Source: Parus major (lineage: Eukaryota; Chordata; Aves; Passeriformes; Paridae). From it: DNA of 64,000 bases. The stretch lies in assembly GCF_001522545.3 (NCBI RefSeq), contig NC_031773.1:41771494-41835493 (forward strand), given 5' to 3'. Within the stretch, counting starts at the first letter, position 1. Each line of letters starts with the position of its first letter. Of this stretch, positions 25,884 to 36,620 are shown one piece after another. The position numbers and the translations under genes were made by a program. Under the pieces are notes generated by a model that was not told the origin of the DNA, made no database searches, and saw only the letters and a list, made by a program, of their open reading frames with translations.

Positions 25884-28800
25884 CTAAAATGATACAAATG
25901 TACCTGGTTTCTACCAGAAATTTTCTGTTGACATCTTCTTGAGTTATCTTGAGGATCTTGGAAAAGCTGTTCCTTTATATCTAGATGGTTGAATAAGCCA
26001 TCAGGATGACTTGATTCTCCTGCTTGAGACCTGGAGCTACTGAGAAGTCCAAATATTAAACTTGGAATGTACTGGAGAGACCCTGTGAGCTAGAGCTCTT
26101 TTTATGTTGCCTTGCTGAAGTTTATGGTGTGTATATATGATTTTTAAATCTATAATTACTTTTATGTAAGAGTGAAACTAGAGATTTTGCATTGTTACTT
26201 GAAGCAGCTGCTTCTTGTGAGAAAAATTGTTTTCATTTAAAAAGGAAAGCAATAATCTTTACTGCTTTTCTGTGTCCTATACATGACATATTTTAAATAC
26301 ATTTGGTTGAAGAGCACTAAATTGAATTCTTATTTTTTTGGTAGCAAGCTTTCTGAGTTTATCAGCATGTTTATCAGCTGTATTAGCCAAGCTGCTTAAA
26401 CCATCATTGACTGATCACTTTGACTTCACTAGTCATCTAGCAGCGTGAAGATTCTTTCTGTAACCAGTTTTCTCCACTGACTCTGTTGAGGTCACTTTTC
26501 CCTGCCTCAGAGATCTGAAACAGTTGTAGAGAAATCAGGAATCTCCTCCCGAAGCATAATGTCTGCAAGAGCAACTGTGAAAAATTGTGGTTTATCTATG
26601 ATTATTTTAAAGAAATGCTTCCTTAATCCTTTAAGTTATGAAGTTGTTCTGTAGTGTTGTTATAACTGATGTTTACTAATTATTCTTTCAGGACTGCTTT
26701 GTTATAGATTCTACAAATAAGAATTAGTAATTAAAACTCAATATTCTCTGAAAACAATCCTGATTTTGTGCATTTAAATGTTTGCTTTGATCCTCAAAAA
26801 CAAAAGAAATATCACTTATTTTGTTCTTCATTTTGCAGAGAACATAATTTAATCCTTCATTAAACAGGAACCTCTGCTGGAGAAAGAAACAGCTACCAAA
26901 GCCAAGAATAGCTAATAATAAACATGTTTTTGTCAGTCATGATGAACTAGTGCAAGCCAGGAATATGTGCTTGTTTGCTACCCAGGGCTCGGAGGCGGGC
27001 AGGGGCCATGTGTGGAGGGGCTCCCACGCAGCTCCTCCGGGATCTGCCGCAGGGCTGGCTGCAGGAGCACCCTCACCCTCTCTGCAGAGCTGGGACAACC
27101 TCTGTCACAGCACTGCTGTGCCTTCCTGGCCTGGGGCCTTCTTCAAAGACTTCATTAAGGCTCCAAAACACCAAACACCAAAATCAGCTTTGAATACTAT
27201 TATTCCAGACCACTTACTCAGCTATTTTGTACTTTTGTACTTCTAAGGTTTCCTGGTAGCTAAAATTCTGGTTTCTATGGGACCATGAGCATTTCAGTTG
27301 GCTCTTTCAGCCTCTATCTTCCATTCCAACTTGAAGGGAATTCAGCAACATGACATTTCTCAATGGGAATCCCTTTGAGGGAGTGATCTGCTAACTATCC
27401 TCACAACATGTCCACAGCAAATCAACAAGATGTGACTCTCCATGAAAGGTACTTGCAGCAGCTTATCATTACAAATTACTTCTAATGCTACAGCTTAGTG
27501 GCAAGGGCACTTTTCCTAGGAAGTGTAGGATTCCCAGCCTGGACATCTCCTCGGTTTAACGAAGTTCAAAGGCACAGTTCTCACTTCTGAAGCTGTGGTC
27601 TTTGCCATCAGGCTATACAAACTTCTGGATAGAGCCAGCTCTCCACAACTCCTTCTGAAGACATTCCAGCCAAGGCTCCAGAAGAGTATAAAGAAACAAT
27701 ACAGAGAAGCTAAATTTTCACCTTGGATATTGAGTTCTTGTCTTTAACTGAAGCAGCCTGTGATCCTCATGTTTGAAAGTCAAAGGTCATTAATTAAATA
27801 GAACAGAGAAAAAAAAATAATCCTGGGATCAAAACCTAGCACCTGGTCAGAACCACAGGCATTAGTCAGGTCAATTTGCCATATCAGCCTTTGTTCTCTT
27901 TTTATTCCTCTATCTTCTTCCAGCCTTGGAACCTCAGAAACCAGATTTAAAAATGTAGTGACACCTTTTCACACAATGTGTGTTTACAATGTTGTTTTCT
28001 GTAATTACAGTGGGAAAGTGCTTAAGGAAAGGAAGAAGAAGAATATTTTCAGAGAGGAGAAAACATTTGATGAAATTGGAATGCTGTAGGAATAGAAACC
28101 CATCTTGACTGCAAACAAAATTAAGTGGATGAAGCCAGGACATGGAAAAGTTTTGTTCCCCATCATAACTGTGGCTCAAAAGTCCTGACAGAAAAAAGCC
28201 ATTGAAAGCTAGTTTTTTAGAGCTGAAGCTGGCTTCTGAGAGCACCTCTGGTGTTCTCTAAATGTAAGAAGCACATGTTTTAGTTTGGGATTTTTAAAAT
28301 ATAAAAGTTAGTGATAGACTCATACAACATCACACAAGTGATACCTTTACACTAAAACTCCTGAACAATAAATCAAAACACAAATTATTGGACCATTCCT
28401 TGGCTTTAGTTCTGTATTGATTGCATAATTAAGACTGAGTCACCGAGAAAAATCTTAGATGTTATGAGTAACATATTTATATGAATCCCTTAGGTCAGCT
28501 AATGTTCCCATATACCACATATTCATCTGTTTTTCAGACACATCGGTGTTACTAGCACTTTTGAGTAGAATTTGTACTTTTGAGGTTGAGGGTGATTAAA
28601 GCAATTTCTGAAATGACATCATCTCAGCCCTGGATGGGCTAGTGGAGTCAGACATATTAAAGCAATACTGTTTAAAAGCAGAGCAGTTTAAGAGTAAGAA
28701 CATTTGTCAGGTTAGAGGTTCATAAAAATAAATGTAGTGCTCTTCAGACACAAATGGCTGGATAATATAGAAAGACTATTATTTATGAAAATATGACCTG

Positions 28801-29544
28801 CAAATATTATCTATCATGTATTGAACTTCTGCTGAAACTCCTAAGATTATTTACTTTTTCTAACCCTGTGGTGTATTTGAGGCTTTTCTCATACTTTGCT
28901 TCCTGTCACAAATGTTGTGTCTTACAGAATCATTCACCCCCAGAATGTCATCTGTCCTCTTTCCCACAATCACATTTGTCTGTACTGGATTGCCCAGAGA
29001 AAAGCAGCCCACCCTGCTCCTTTCATGCAAGTGCCATAAGCAACATTGCCACATAGGATGAAACACAAGCACATGCTGCCAATGGAGGGACTTTTATACC
29101 AAGTAACCCCTAAAACTATTTTTTTTCCTTTAGCTGATGTTAAATAAGTGACTTCAGCCATGCAGACCCTCAGGCTCCATTGCTAAAAGCAGTTACAGGC
29201 TTGAGATCTTAGACAGATTTCTCATACACCAAAATATCTACTCTTGTAGAGCAGCACAAAGGCTAATATAAATAAATTTGTGAGACTTTTCAGGAAGACT
29301 TGATTTTGATTAAATTGCTTGTTTCTGCTGTTAAACAAGGTCTCCTTTTTTAGCAGCTGGCTAAAATGCTCTCAGGTAAAATCCTTCAAGAATCCCATAG
29401 CTAATACTTATTAAGATTTAATTATTTTACAACTTATCTCTTTCACATTAATGCTCCCCCTGAATCTGCCACATCCAAAGAAGCAATACAAGGGCTGAAA
29501 TATGAAAAACAATTCCAGTGCAGAAATATGGGTAATAACACGCA
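25884..29544. other. Unannotated sequence with one GC-rich patch
   Basis: The 26985-27140 patch is clearly GC-richer, with several CpGs in about 70 bases, and gives overlapping open frames as GC-rich DNA does. Around 27781 there is AAAGGTCA next to TTAATTAA. No gene or transposon recognised. Confidence 0.5.
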
Positions 29545-29830
29545 AGGTCAAAAAACAGGCAAGAGTAATTTGCAACAACTAAATTGCTTGATGTAATACT
29601 TTGGCTTGATAGTCTTTAAGAGGAGGCTTTACATAAGTCAAAGGTCTTTGGAGTAATATGCAAATCAAAATCCTACCACTCTCCTAAATCCTTTTAATCC
29701 AGTCGTTAATCTCAATAATGACCTAGTTTTTGGAACCTTTACTGTGTTCAGCCACTTAATCACATTACCTAGTTTGCCCTTTGCAAACTTTTAGAGGAGA
29801 AATAAATGTACATAAATAGCATCCTATTGT
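29545..29830. other. Possible conserved non-coding element (texture only)
   Basis: Unique AT-rich sequence dense in short regulatory-type words: a perfect octamer ATGCAAAT (29658-29665), TCAAAGGTC just upstream, and several ATTA cores. No repeats or open frames. I cannot test conservation from the sequence. Confidence 0.2.
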
Positions 29831-30565
29831 AATGTAGCTGAACAAGTGCAGTTTTACAGCAGCAAATGCCATAGAACCTGCTGAAGTTTCATGCAGTCTC
29901 TCTCTTTAACCATAACTTAGATTTTTAGAGCTTTGCATAAAACTAAGGAAGAGGTGGATACCAGATTCTTACACTTACCTGACAGTTGTTAGAAAAACAT
30001 CAAGATGAAGAATGAGAAGCCATTACATACCCTGGATCTTTTTTTCTCTAGTTGCTGTGCTTTATATGATCACTGATATACCTGGTTTACTGTAAAAATA
30101 AATAATGGAGAAAATCACCGGATTCATGCGAGTTTTGAAATTGTAGAAGAAAATTATCAACCATGGAAACACACACAGTAACATTTTTACATATTGCTCT
30201 TACAGAGAGTTAAGAACTGGTTTAGATTTATTGAAAGACACAATTAATGTCAGAATTCCACAAAAAGGGAAGGCACAGACTGGCTAAACCACAGCATGTA
30301 CAGCACTCAAATACTCTCCATTACCAAGCACACTGAAACCTGAAGTTCACTTAAAGCAATTGCTTGGCTGGTAAACAGGCTCTGTGCTTTGTGTCTGGAG
30401 AAGCATGTCAGAAGAGTTTTAGACAACAGCATGATCCACTTCCTGAGTAATTCCACCAATGAGATAATCATACATACCTACCTGATTGTCAAATATCTAT
30501 CAGACAGGCTAAGCACACTTTCAGGTGATCTTGAAATGATCACTTCAGGTGATCAAGATGGGTGG
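29831..30565. other. Unannotated sequence before the ATTTT array
   Basis: No gene seen. A consensus donor-like CAG|GTAAGTG occurs on the minus strand near 29982 without a convincing exon. TCAGGTGATC occurs twice (30521 and 30545) just before the microsatellite. Confidence 0.5.
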
Positions 30566-30765
30566 ATTTTATTTTATTTTATTTTATTTTATTTTATTTT
30601 ATTTTATTTTATTTTATTTTATTTTATTTTATTNATTTTATTTTATTTTATTTTATATAATTTTATTTTATTTTATTTTATTTTATATAATTTTATTTTA
30701 TATAATTTTATTTTATATTATTTTATTTTATTTTATTTTATATAATTTTATTTTATTTTATTTTT
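30566..30765. repeat. (ATTTT)n pentanucleotide microsatellite, 200 bp
   Basis: A run of ATTTT units. The first half is almost uninterrupted; the second half carries repeated ATATAATTTT variants. A single N at 30634 falls within a unit, showing that the assembler could not resolve the array. The apparent open frames across it are repeat translation, not genes. Confidence 0.97.
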
Positions 30766-31479
30766 GAAAGAACACTCTTACACCACTCATATTTTAATAA
30801 ACCCTAGCTTTTTTATCTCTGATCTTTCATAGCCATCTTGCACTTGACTTGAAGCTAAACAGTGTTTTTAGCAGTTATGCCTCAGAGAGAATACCAGAGT
30901 AAAAAAAGAACTTCGCTCCCATGAAGTGAGTATAAAACCAGACAGTAATGTATGCACTCTCCATAAGGAGTCACAAAGCCTAAAAGCATTTGCTAGTTCT
31001 CTGAAGCCTAAAAGACCATGACAGATACAATGCATGCTCTAGTAACTAGATACAACAACTCTGAATCAAGTTTATCATTCTTGTGAGTTCCATTTTTTTA
31101 TACCACCAGTGAAAGTAGAAGAAAGCCAAAAGTAGCAATAACAATAAAGGAATGAATATTAACACTACTGTTGAGGATCTGAATGGTGTGAGGAAGCCAA
31201 GCACCTGCTATTGAGAAGGAGTACAGCTTTACAAAAATTATATTAGAAATCTTTCACTTTTAAAAGAACATTAAAATATTTGCCTAGGTTTTCTGAAGTA
31301 TCCTGTTCTCATATCTGTGGAAGTGATATAATTTTCCATTATATTGAATGGTCTTGTGCAAAAAGTTTTCAGAAGCTTTGCATTTTCCAGGAGTTTTGTC
31401 TAAAGGACAATTACATTAGCTCCTAAATCCCACTATTACTTTGTCTTTTTAGCTCTTACATTATTTCAAAATAATGATG
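30766..31479. other. Unannotated sequence between microsatellite and CR1
   Basis: No recognisable gene or element. Confidence 0.55.
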
Positions 31480-31964
31480 GAATCATAAAATCATAAGAAG
31501 ATTCCAGCTCAAAAGAACCTTTAAAGATCATCTAGTCCAACACCCCTGCAAGGAGAAGGGACACCTTCCACTAGCAGGGCTGCTAAAAGCTCCACTCAAG
31601 CTGGATTTGAACATTTCCAGGGATGGGAAGCCACATATTCTCTGGGCAACCAGTTCTGATGCCTCACCACTCTCACAGTAAAGAATTTACTCCTAATATT
31701 AAATCTAAGCCTATCCTCTTTCAGTTGAAAACCATACTCTCTTATCCTATCTCTACACATCCTTCTAAAAAGTCCTTCCAACCACCCCATGTCCTTCCTG
31801 TGTTTGGGGCCCCAGAGCTGAGCACAGCACTGCAGGTGGGATCTCATGAGAGTTGAGCAGAGGGGCAGAATCCCCTCCCTCAGCTTGCTGGCCTCACTTG
31901 TTTGGATGCAGCTCAGGATAGGTTTGGCTGAGTTTGTGACAATGCCAAACCAGTATTCCTTGTA
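31480..31964 (-). mobile_element. CR1 non-LTR retrotransposon, 3' part of older copy
   Basis: Minus-orientation CR1. The element's 3' end is at the left, with two AATCATAA units (complement of the octamer tail typical of CR1), followed by the hallmark complement GATCATCTAGTCCAAC. Further right the minus strand encodes the decayed C-terminal end of ORF2 (reverse transcriptase-endonuclease protein). The recognisable pieces are LMRSHLQCCAQLWGPKHRKD and FFTVRVVRHQNWLPRE, read within an open frame at 31596-32012. Between these pieces the reading is incomplete relative to CR1 ORF2. It is 5'-truncated, divergent and not functional. It appears interrupted at about 31965 by a second CR1 and to resume at about 32142. 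Confidence 0.9.
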
Positions 31965-32141
31965 ACAGAGAAACAGAGAATGGTTAAGGTTGGAATGACA
32001 TCTGGAGATCATCTACTGCAAAGTCCCTGTTCAAAGCAGGGATCAGCTTCAGCAGATAACTTCAGCTATGTCCGGTTGGGTTTTGAGTATCTCCAAAGAT
32101 GGACACTCCACAGTCTCACTGGACAGCCTGGCTCAGTGTTC
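31965..32141 (-). mobile_element. Second CR1 3' fragment inserted into the older CR1
   Basis: About 177 bases begin with a second CR1 3' tail (ACAGAGAAACAGAGAATGG) and GGAGATCATCT, and continue through CR1 3'-terminal sequence (GTTTTGAGTATCTCCAAAG, then TGGACACTCCACAG). The same 3'-terminal region already occurs at 31480-31640, so this is a separate copy in the same orientation. The flanking CR1 sequence is continuous across it in consensus order, which points to a nested 5'-truncated insertion. Boundaries are good to about 10 bases. No clear target-site duplication is seen, as is usual for CR1. Confidence 0.82.
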
Positions 32142-32565
32142 CATTGCTCACACTGTAGAAATGGGCCCCAAGACCCTTGTCTGAAAAGCTGCTTTCCAGC
32201 CACATTGCATCCAGCCTGTACTGGTGCATGGGGTTATTCCTGCTGAGGTGCAGCACTTGGTGTTGGCCTTTGCTGAAATTCATAATGCCCTTGTCAGACC
32301 TTTTCTTGTACCTGTTGAGGTCTTTGTGAATGGCAATGTGCCCGTCTGGTCTATCAACTGCTCCTCCCAGTTTGGTGTCACCTGCTGGTACCACCTTCAG
32401 CATCACCCTCCAGATCAGGAATGAGGAGCTGCACCAGAACTGCCCCAGTATCAACCCCCATGGAGCATCACTGGTGACCAGCTGGACCTTAACCTGTTAA
32501 ACTTGGCCACCCAGCCAGTCCACTGTCCTCTTCTCTGGCCTGTACTGAAGCTTATAAAGAGTTCC
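32142..32565 (-). mobile_element. CR1, 5' part of the interrupted older copy
   Basis: CR1 ORF2 resumes here on the minus strand. The segment has TGTACTGGTGCATGGGGTTA (32217-32236) and encodes pieces typical of the reverse-transcriptase to thumb region of CR1, including SKGQHQVLHLSRNNPMHQY and an upstream DRPDGHIAIHKDLNRYKK. The open frame at 32116-32454 lacks stops but its right half has drifted from the family. Homology fades near 32565, the 5' truncation point of the older copy. This is the part expected just upstream of 31480-31964 in an intact element. Confidence 0.87.
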
Positions 32566-34306
32566 AATTGCTCTGCCTTCCCATTCTTTTGAATAAAAGA
32601 TGAGTATGCACCAAGGGTAAAATTAGGCACACATATATAGATATATTTTTATGAGGAGAGCATGTAGAGTCTCTTTATGGTTAGCATTCACAAAATTGCG
32701 TGTGTTGGCCTTCATATAGCTGAAAATATACTTTGTACTGAATTTATGAAGCTAAGTATATTTAACTTGGTCCTGCAAGGCTCTGCAGACTTTGTCAGAG
32801 GATGTACAGGTTTTTTATCATCTCTGATAAAAATTTTCCATAACATTTTACATCAACAATGCATCTTTGATCATTTGAATAACAGTAGTAAATATAATTT
32901 GCATGGAGTGAAGTGCAGGAGAGGGCAAAGCTAGTATATGAAAATTACATCAAGGTAATATTTCATTCTTTATAATGACAAACAGAAAGGAAAACAACAG
33001 CCTCCCTGGCATTTTTAAGGTGGCTTTTTCCAGCCCTGGTGACTCATTCTTGAGGCAATCTCAGAAAGTTGACAGATATTGCTCAAAGAGTTACCTTTCC
33101 TCTTCAAAAATTGCAAGCCACTGCTGAGGCACTGAAAAGAATGTATTCTTTTCAGTCATTTTAAAATTTTTTCTTGATGAACATAGAAAAAGATCACAAA
33201 TAATTTTATTTCTGTATCAGTGCCCACTGCAAAACAGGATCAGTTAGAAAGATGACGGATGTAGCAGTATGAAAATATAGCAATTGAATGGAAGTTTGAA
33301 AAACCAAACTTTTAAAACTCTTGGAACTTTTGCAGAGATGGGAAAGGTAGGATAGGGAAAAGACTGTACTAATATTCACTAATATATATATATATACAGT
33401 TCTGTTCCATGAATATGCTTAGTTTTACCCATTCAAATACTCATAGCAACATCACTGGCCAAGAACACAATCTCCAGGTTCAGTACTACTGTAAAAAGAG
33501 GAAGATTTTGGATGAGGGGTGGAGATGGAGTACCTAATCTAACTGTACACTGAACCATAGAATTTAGTTTTAGTTGGATTCTCCAGTCTGACCTCTAGGC
33601 TGAGCTGAAAGAGAGCACAGGGTCATTTTTGTCTTTCTGAACATCCCCTGTCAAAAATGACTCAACAATGTCTGTTGTGTCAGTTCTGAAGGACATTAGA
33701 GACAGTTTTTTCTTTTACTAACATCTGTTCAAACAATGGGATCACACCATTCCCCACAATGCAGCAGGTTCTGTGTCTCCACTGGGTATTTGTGAATGAA
33801 AATGTCTTTGGCAGAAAAAGGCATGTCTGGTTAGCAGTGGAGTAATTCTGCTGCTAATTGATAACCCAAAGTCCAGGGCTATGTGACTCCAATGCAATCT
33901 GGAAGATCAAGAAAATTGTGCTGGCTTGTAATTCAAAGAGATATTCAGATGTGGGAAAAAAAAACAACAAAAAAATAACACAAAGAAAGAAGGGGGAAGG
34001 AATCAATATTGAGAAATATCATCTATAGCTGCCATCTGAAACCTCCAAAGACTGAGCACTCTGTAATTTGAGATATTAATCTGGATGATCTGCAGAGGTT
34101 GGCAAGATGAAAAGGGAGCACCAGATAACAGAAAGAAACCTCTTAACACTTTTATCAGGCCCAGTTTTCACTGTCAAACATAAGAATTGAAAGAGCAGGC
34201 ATATGGATCTACAGCTTTTCAATACATAAGGTGTTTGAAGTATGCTTATAGTGCTCTGGTAAGTTATTTCAGTCAATCAGCAAAATGGTCAAGGGAACCT
34301 GAAAGG
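32566..34306. other. Unannotated sequence
   Basis: No gene recognised. A short TA run lies at about 33385-33398. A possible very degraded CR1 tail near 33555 is too weak to call. Confidence 0.5.
33131..33156. repeat. Perfect 12-bp palindrome arms, 2-nt centre
   Basis: ACTGAAAAGAAT, then GT, then its exact reverse complement ATTCTTTTCAGT. This is the longest perfect tight inverted repeat I found. The hairpin could extrude as a cruciform; no element ends are associated with it. Confidence 0.9.
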
Positions 34307-34422
34307 ATAAAACAGTTATCAGATGGATCTTTATGAAAAGCTCAATATGAAGATACTGGTGATTTCATAAAACAGTTATCAGATGGATCTTTATGAAAAG
34401 CTCAATATGAAGATACTGGTGA
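34307..34422. repeat. Exact tandem duplication, 60-bp period
   Basis: Bases 34307-34362 and 34367-34422 are identical over 56 bp, separated by TTTC. The period is exactly 60. Identity ends abruptly on both sides. Zero divergence implies a recent duplication, a length polymorphism or an assembly error. Confidence 0.97.
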
Positions 34423-35464
34423 CATCATCATCAGGAAAATGCATGCAGCGGTTCAATTTTTATTGCATCAGTGTTGTTAGTGTTTTATGTAAAAAATTTT
34501 CATCTTTTGATTAGTATTCCTCTGTCCTTTGCATATAAGCTATAAATCATGGAATAATCATGACAAAATTGGTTTTGTTTAAATGCTTGCTATCATTTCA
34601 TTTTGTCTCATTTATACCCTAATCAAATAAATCCCACAGAAAGTTAGCCAAGGGACAGAGCTAAAGGAAAGGACAGTGAACTGAGAACTTTATTAAAGGA
34701 CATATATTTAGTTTATAATGAAGAAGTGCAAAAGGTTGAACTGTCTAGCTGTCTGAACCACTTTGAGGCTGAAAGTCCTTCTTCTGTTGCCTTTAGCATC
34801 CATCATCAGCCCAGGACAGGGGCTTAAACATTTCAAATAAAAATAACAAAGAGCATTGCTCATTGGGGCTTACAGGGCCAGGTAGTTTCATAGGAATAAA
34901 ATAAATATTTCTGTAGTGTTATCTACAAGTTCTGTTCTTGTAAATCTTGTAGATCTTGTAGATCCATTTAAGTTGCAAAGACTGTGCTGCTGGAGGTATA
35001 AAATTATGAATATGAATAAGTGCCTTGAGGTTCTCACAAGAGCACAGCATGGTCCTCTAGTTTTTGAAGCCAGCACAGACCTGTAGCCAGGACCTTGAAA
35101 TTGCCTGTGGGATCATCTCATATGCCTAAATGCCCATCAGTGAGTAAACAAGCAAGAGTTGCATTCCCCAAAAGACTTAAAGTACTCAGACAAAAATTTA
35201 TCATAATAAATTAAACTTCAGGTTAATAAGATCTTTATGGGTTTGCTTTTTTTAAAAAAAACTCAGAAATGTGCGTTAATTACAGAGGTTAATGTTAAGA
35301 TATTAAAATATCACAGGCTGGATAGTTCTGCAAGTAGAAAATATCCTGAGATAAGAATAGTCTCCCAGGACCTCCAGGAGGCAGATGCTACACCATATGA
35401 ATGAAGCCTTAAAGCAGTCTCCATTGTGCACTATACAAACACCCCTGCCTGGAAGAAGCATCCA
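34423..35464. other. Unannotated sequence beside the LTR
   Basis: Includes a 9-bp minirepeat (34936-34962). The 35300-35464 portion, next to the 3' end of the minus-strand LTR, is GC-richer. It could be a remnant of retroviral leader but shows no recognisable gag or primer-binding site that I can confirm. Confidence 0.45.
34936..34962. repeat. Three tandem copies of a 9-mer
   Basis: TCTTGTAAA, TCTTGTAGA, TCTTGTAGA in tandem. The complement ATCTACAAG lies just upstream (34921-34929), so a small hairpin is possible. Confidence 0.8.
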
Positions 35465-35531
35465 TGTGAGCAGCCGTGTCGACTCCTTGTCCCAGAACAG
35501 ACAGAGGTACAAATGGATATTTGGGATGAGA

Positions 35532-35537
35532 TTTATT
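35532..35537 (-). promoter_or_regulatory. LTR polyadenylation signal
   Basis: AATAAA on the minus strand, about 67 bases before the inferred 3' end of the LTR. It would define the R/U5 boundary some 20 bases downstream. Confidence 0.45.
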
Positions 35538-35901
35538 TCACTTGACCTCTACGGTGCAGAGCCCGTGTTTTAGTCGTGTGAGAGGCTTTGGGTGCTCGAT
35601 GCACCCCTTCTGGCCTCCCTGCATTGTCAGGTCACTGGTGTCTCTTTCCAGCTGGCACTGGCCTCTTGGTGACGTGGTGCTGGGTCCCAGGCCAGCCCAC
35701 GGCCACCACGGCACCACGCTGAGAGTGGGACACACTCCAGGAGCAGCATGAGCTGGAGTGCAGCTCAGAGCTCTTGCTCTATGGCACGTCTATGGCAGCG
35801 CTGAGTGCGGAGGGAAGGACTGAGGAGGAGGTCTTTGTAGGGGTTCCAGGAACAGGTTTATGGTCCCAGGGGGTCAGGGACAATGAGCAGGGAACAGGGC
35901 A

Positions 35902-35909
35902 CTTTATAT
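35902..35909 (-). promoter_or_regulatory. LTR TATA box
   Basis: ATATAAAG on the minus strand, inside the GC-richer LTR and downstream of the putative U3. The transcription start would fall about 25-30 bases further along the minus strand. Confidence 0.5.
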
Positions 35910-36566
35910 GGGGGAGGTCCAGGGGGAGGATACCAAATGTTAACCCATCAGGGGAAGACTGGGGAGGAGCATAAGGCGAGGTTTACAGTACACAAACCAG
36001 TGAGGAGCTCAAGGGGAGTGGAACAGAATAAACAAACCAATGGGTGTCTCAAGGATCAGGGGAATTCCAGAACAGAGGCATATACAAAAGGATGGATTGA
36101 TAAGTAACTTTCTAGAACAAGGGGCAGGTAAAAGGGGGATTGACAGGTAATGGGAGGGAGGATAGGGAACTTTCCAGGTGAAGAGGCAGGGTCATAACAA
36201 GGAGGAGGTACAACTTGGGGCAAACCAACTGAACTGAAGGGTGACAGAGCATACCAACATCACATTTACAGCATAAGGAACGTAGATGCACCACAACATC
36301 TCAGTACCATGTACTTGCCTTTCTTGAAATTACTTATTTCACACAGGCAGGGAATAAAACAGCAATTAACATCAAGCCAAGATACATATATATGATAACT
36401 TAAAATGCCCCCTGTATTTCTTTTCATTATATACATCATACAAGAGAAGAAAATTGATCTAAACAATAGCCATTAACCAGTATGTAAGGAATTAGTCAAA
36501 TTTATTATTATTTTTATACTTAGGCAATTGTGTTTATGTGCTATCATTTTGTAAATAGAGTTCTCT

Positions 36567-36620
36567 GGTTTTGTTTTGCCTGGTTTTTTGGGGGGGAGTG
36601 TTTGTTTGTTTGTTTGTTTT
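36567..36620. repeat. T/G tract ending in (GTTT)n
   Basis: T/G-rich sequence with a G run followed by about five GTTT units. Same class as the other T/G tracts. Confidence 0.75.

Larger units (their letters stand above)
35465..36298 (-). mobile_element. Endogenous retrovirus LTR, probably solo, minus orientation
   Basis: About 830 bases distinctly GC-richer than their surroundings with the organisation of an LTR read on the minus strand. The U3 part (about 35910-36298) is pyrimidine-rich with an ATTGG (inverted CCAAT) near 36035. A TATA box, ATATAAAG, lies at 35902-35909, and an AATAAA polyadenylation signal at 35532-35537. The element can be read as starting TGTTGTGG at 36298 and ending CTCACA at 35465, the usual TG...CA ends. 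These termini are inferred and I found no target-site duplication. No second LTR and no gag, pol or env coding sequence occurs in the window, so it is most simply a recombined solo LTR. The open frames within it are incidental. Confidence 0.6.

Noticed and set aside
30389..30767. Open frames of 72-118 codons across the ATTTT array
   Set aside because: They are translations of the pentanucleotide repeat (Phe/Ile/Leu/Tyr cycles) and contain an N.
31623..32424. Plus-strand open frames within the CR1 copies
   Set aside because: The real homology is CR1 ORF2 on the minus strand; the plus frames are shadows.
33540..33600. Possible degraded CR1 tail (ACCATAGAATTTAGTTTTAG)
   Set aside because: Only a few scattered matches to the CR1 3' end; not enough to call.
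35538..36294. Several 60-75 codon frames on both strands
   Set aside because: They fall inside the LTR and match no retroviral protein; LTRs of this sort do not code.
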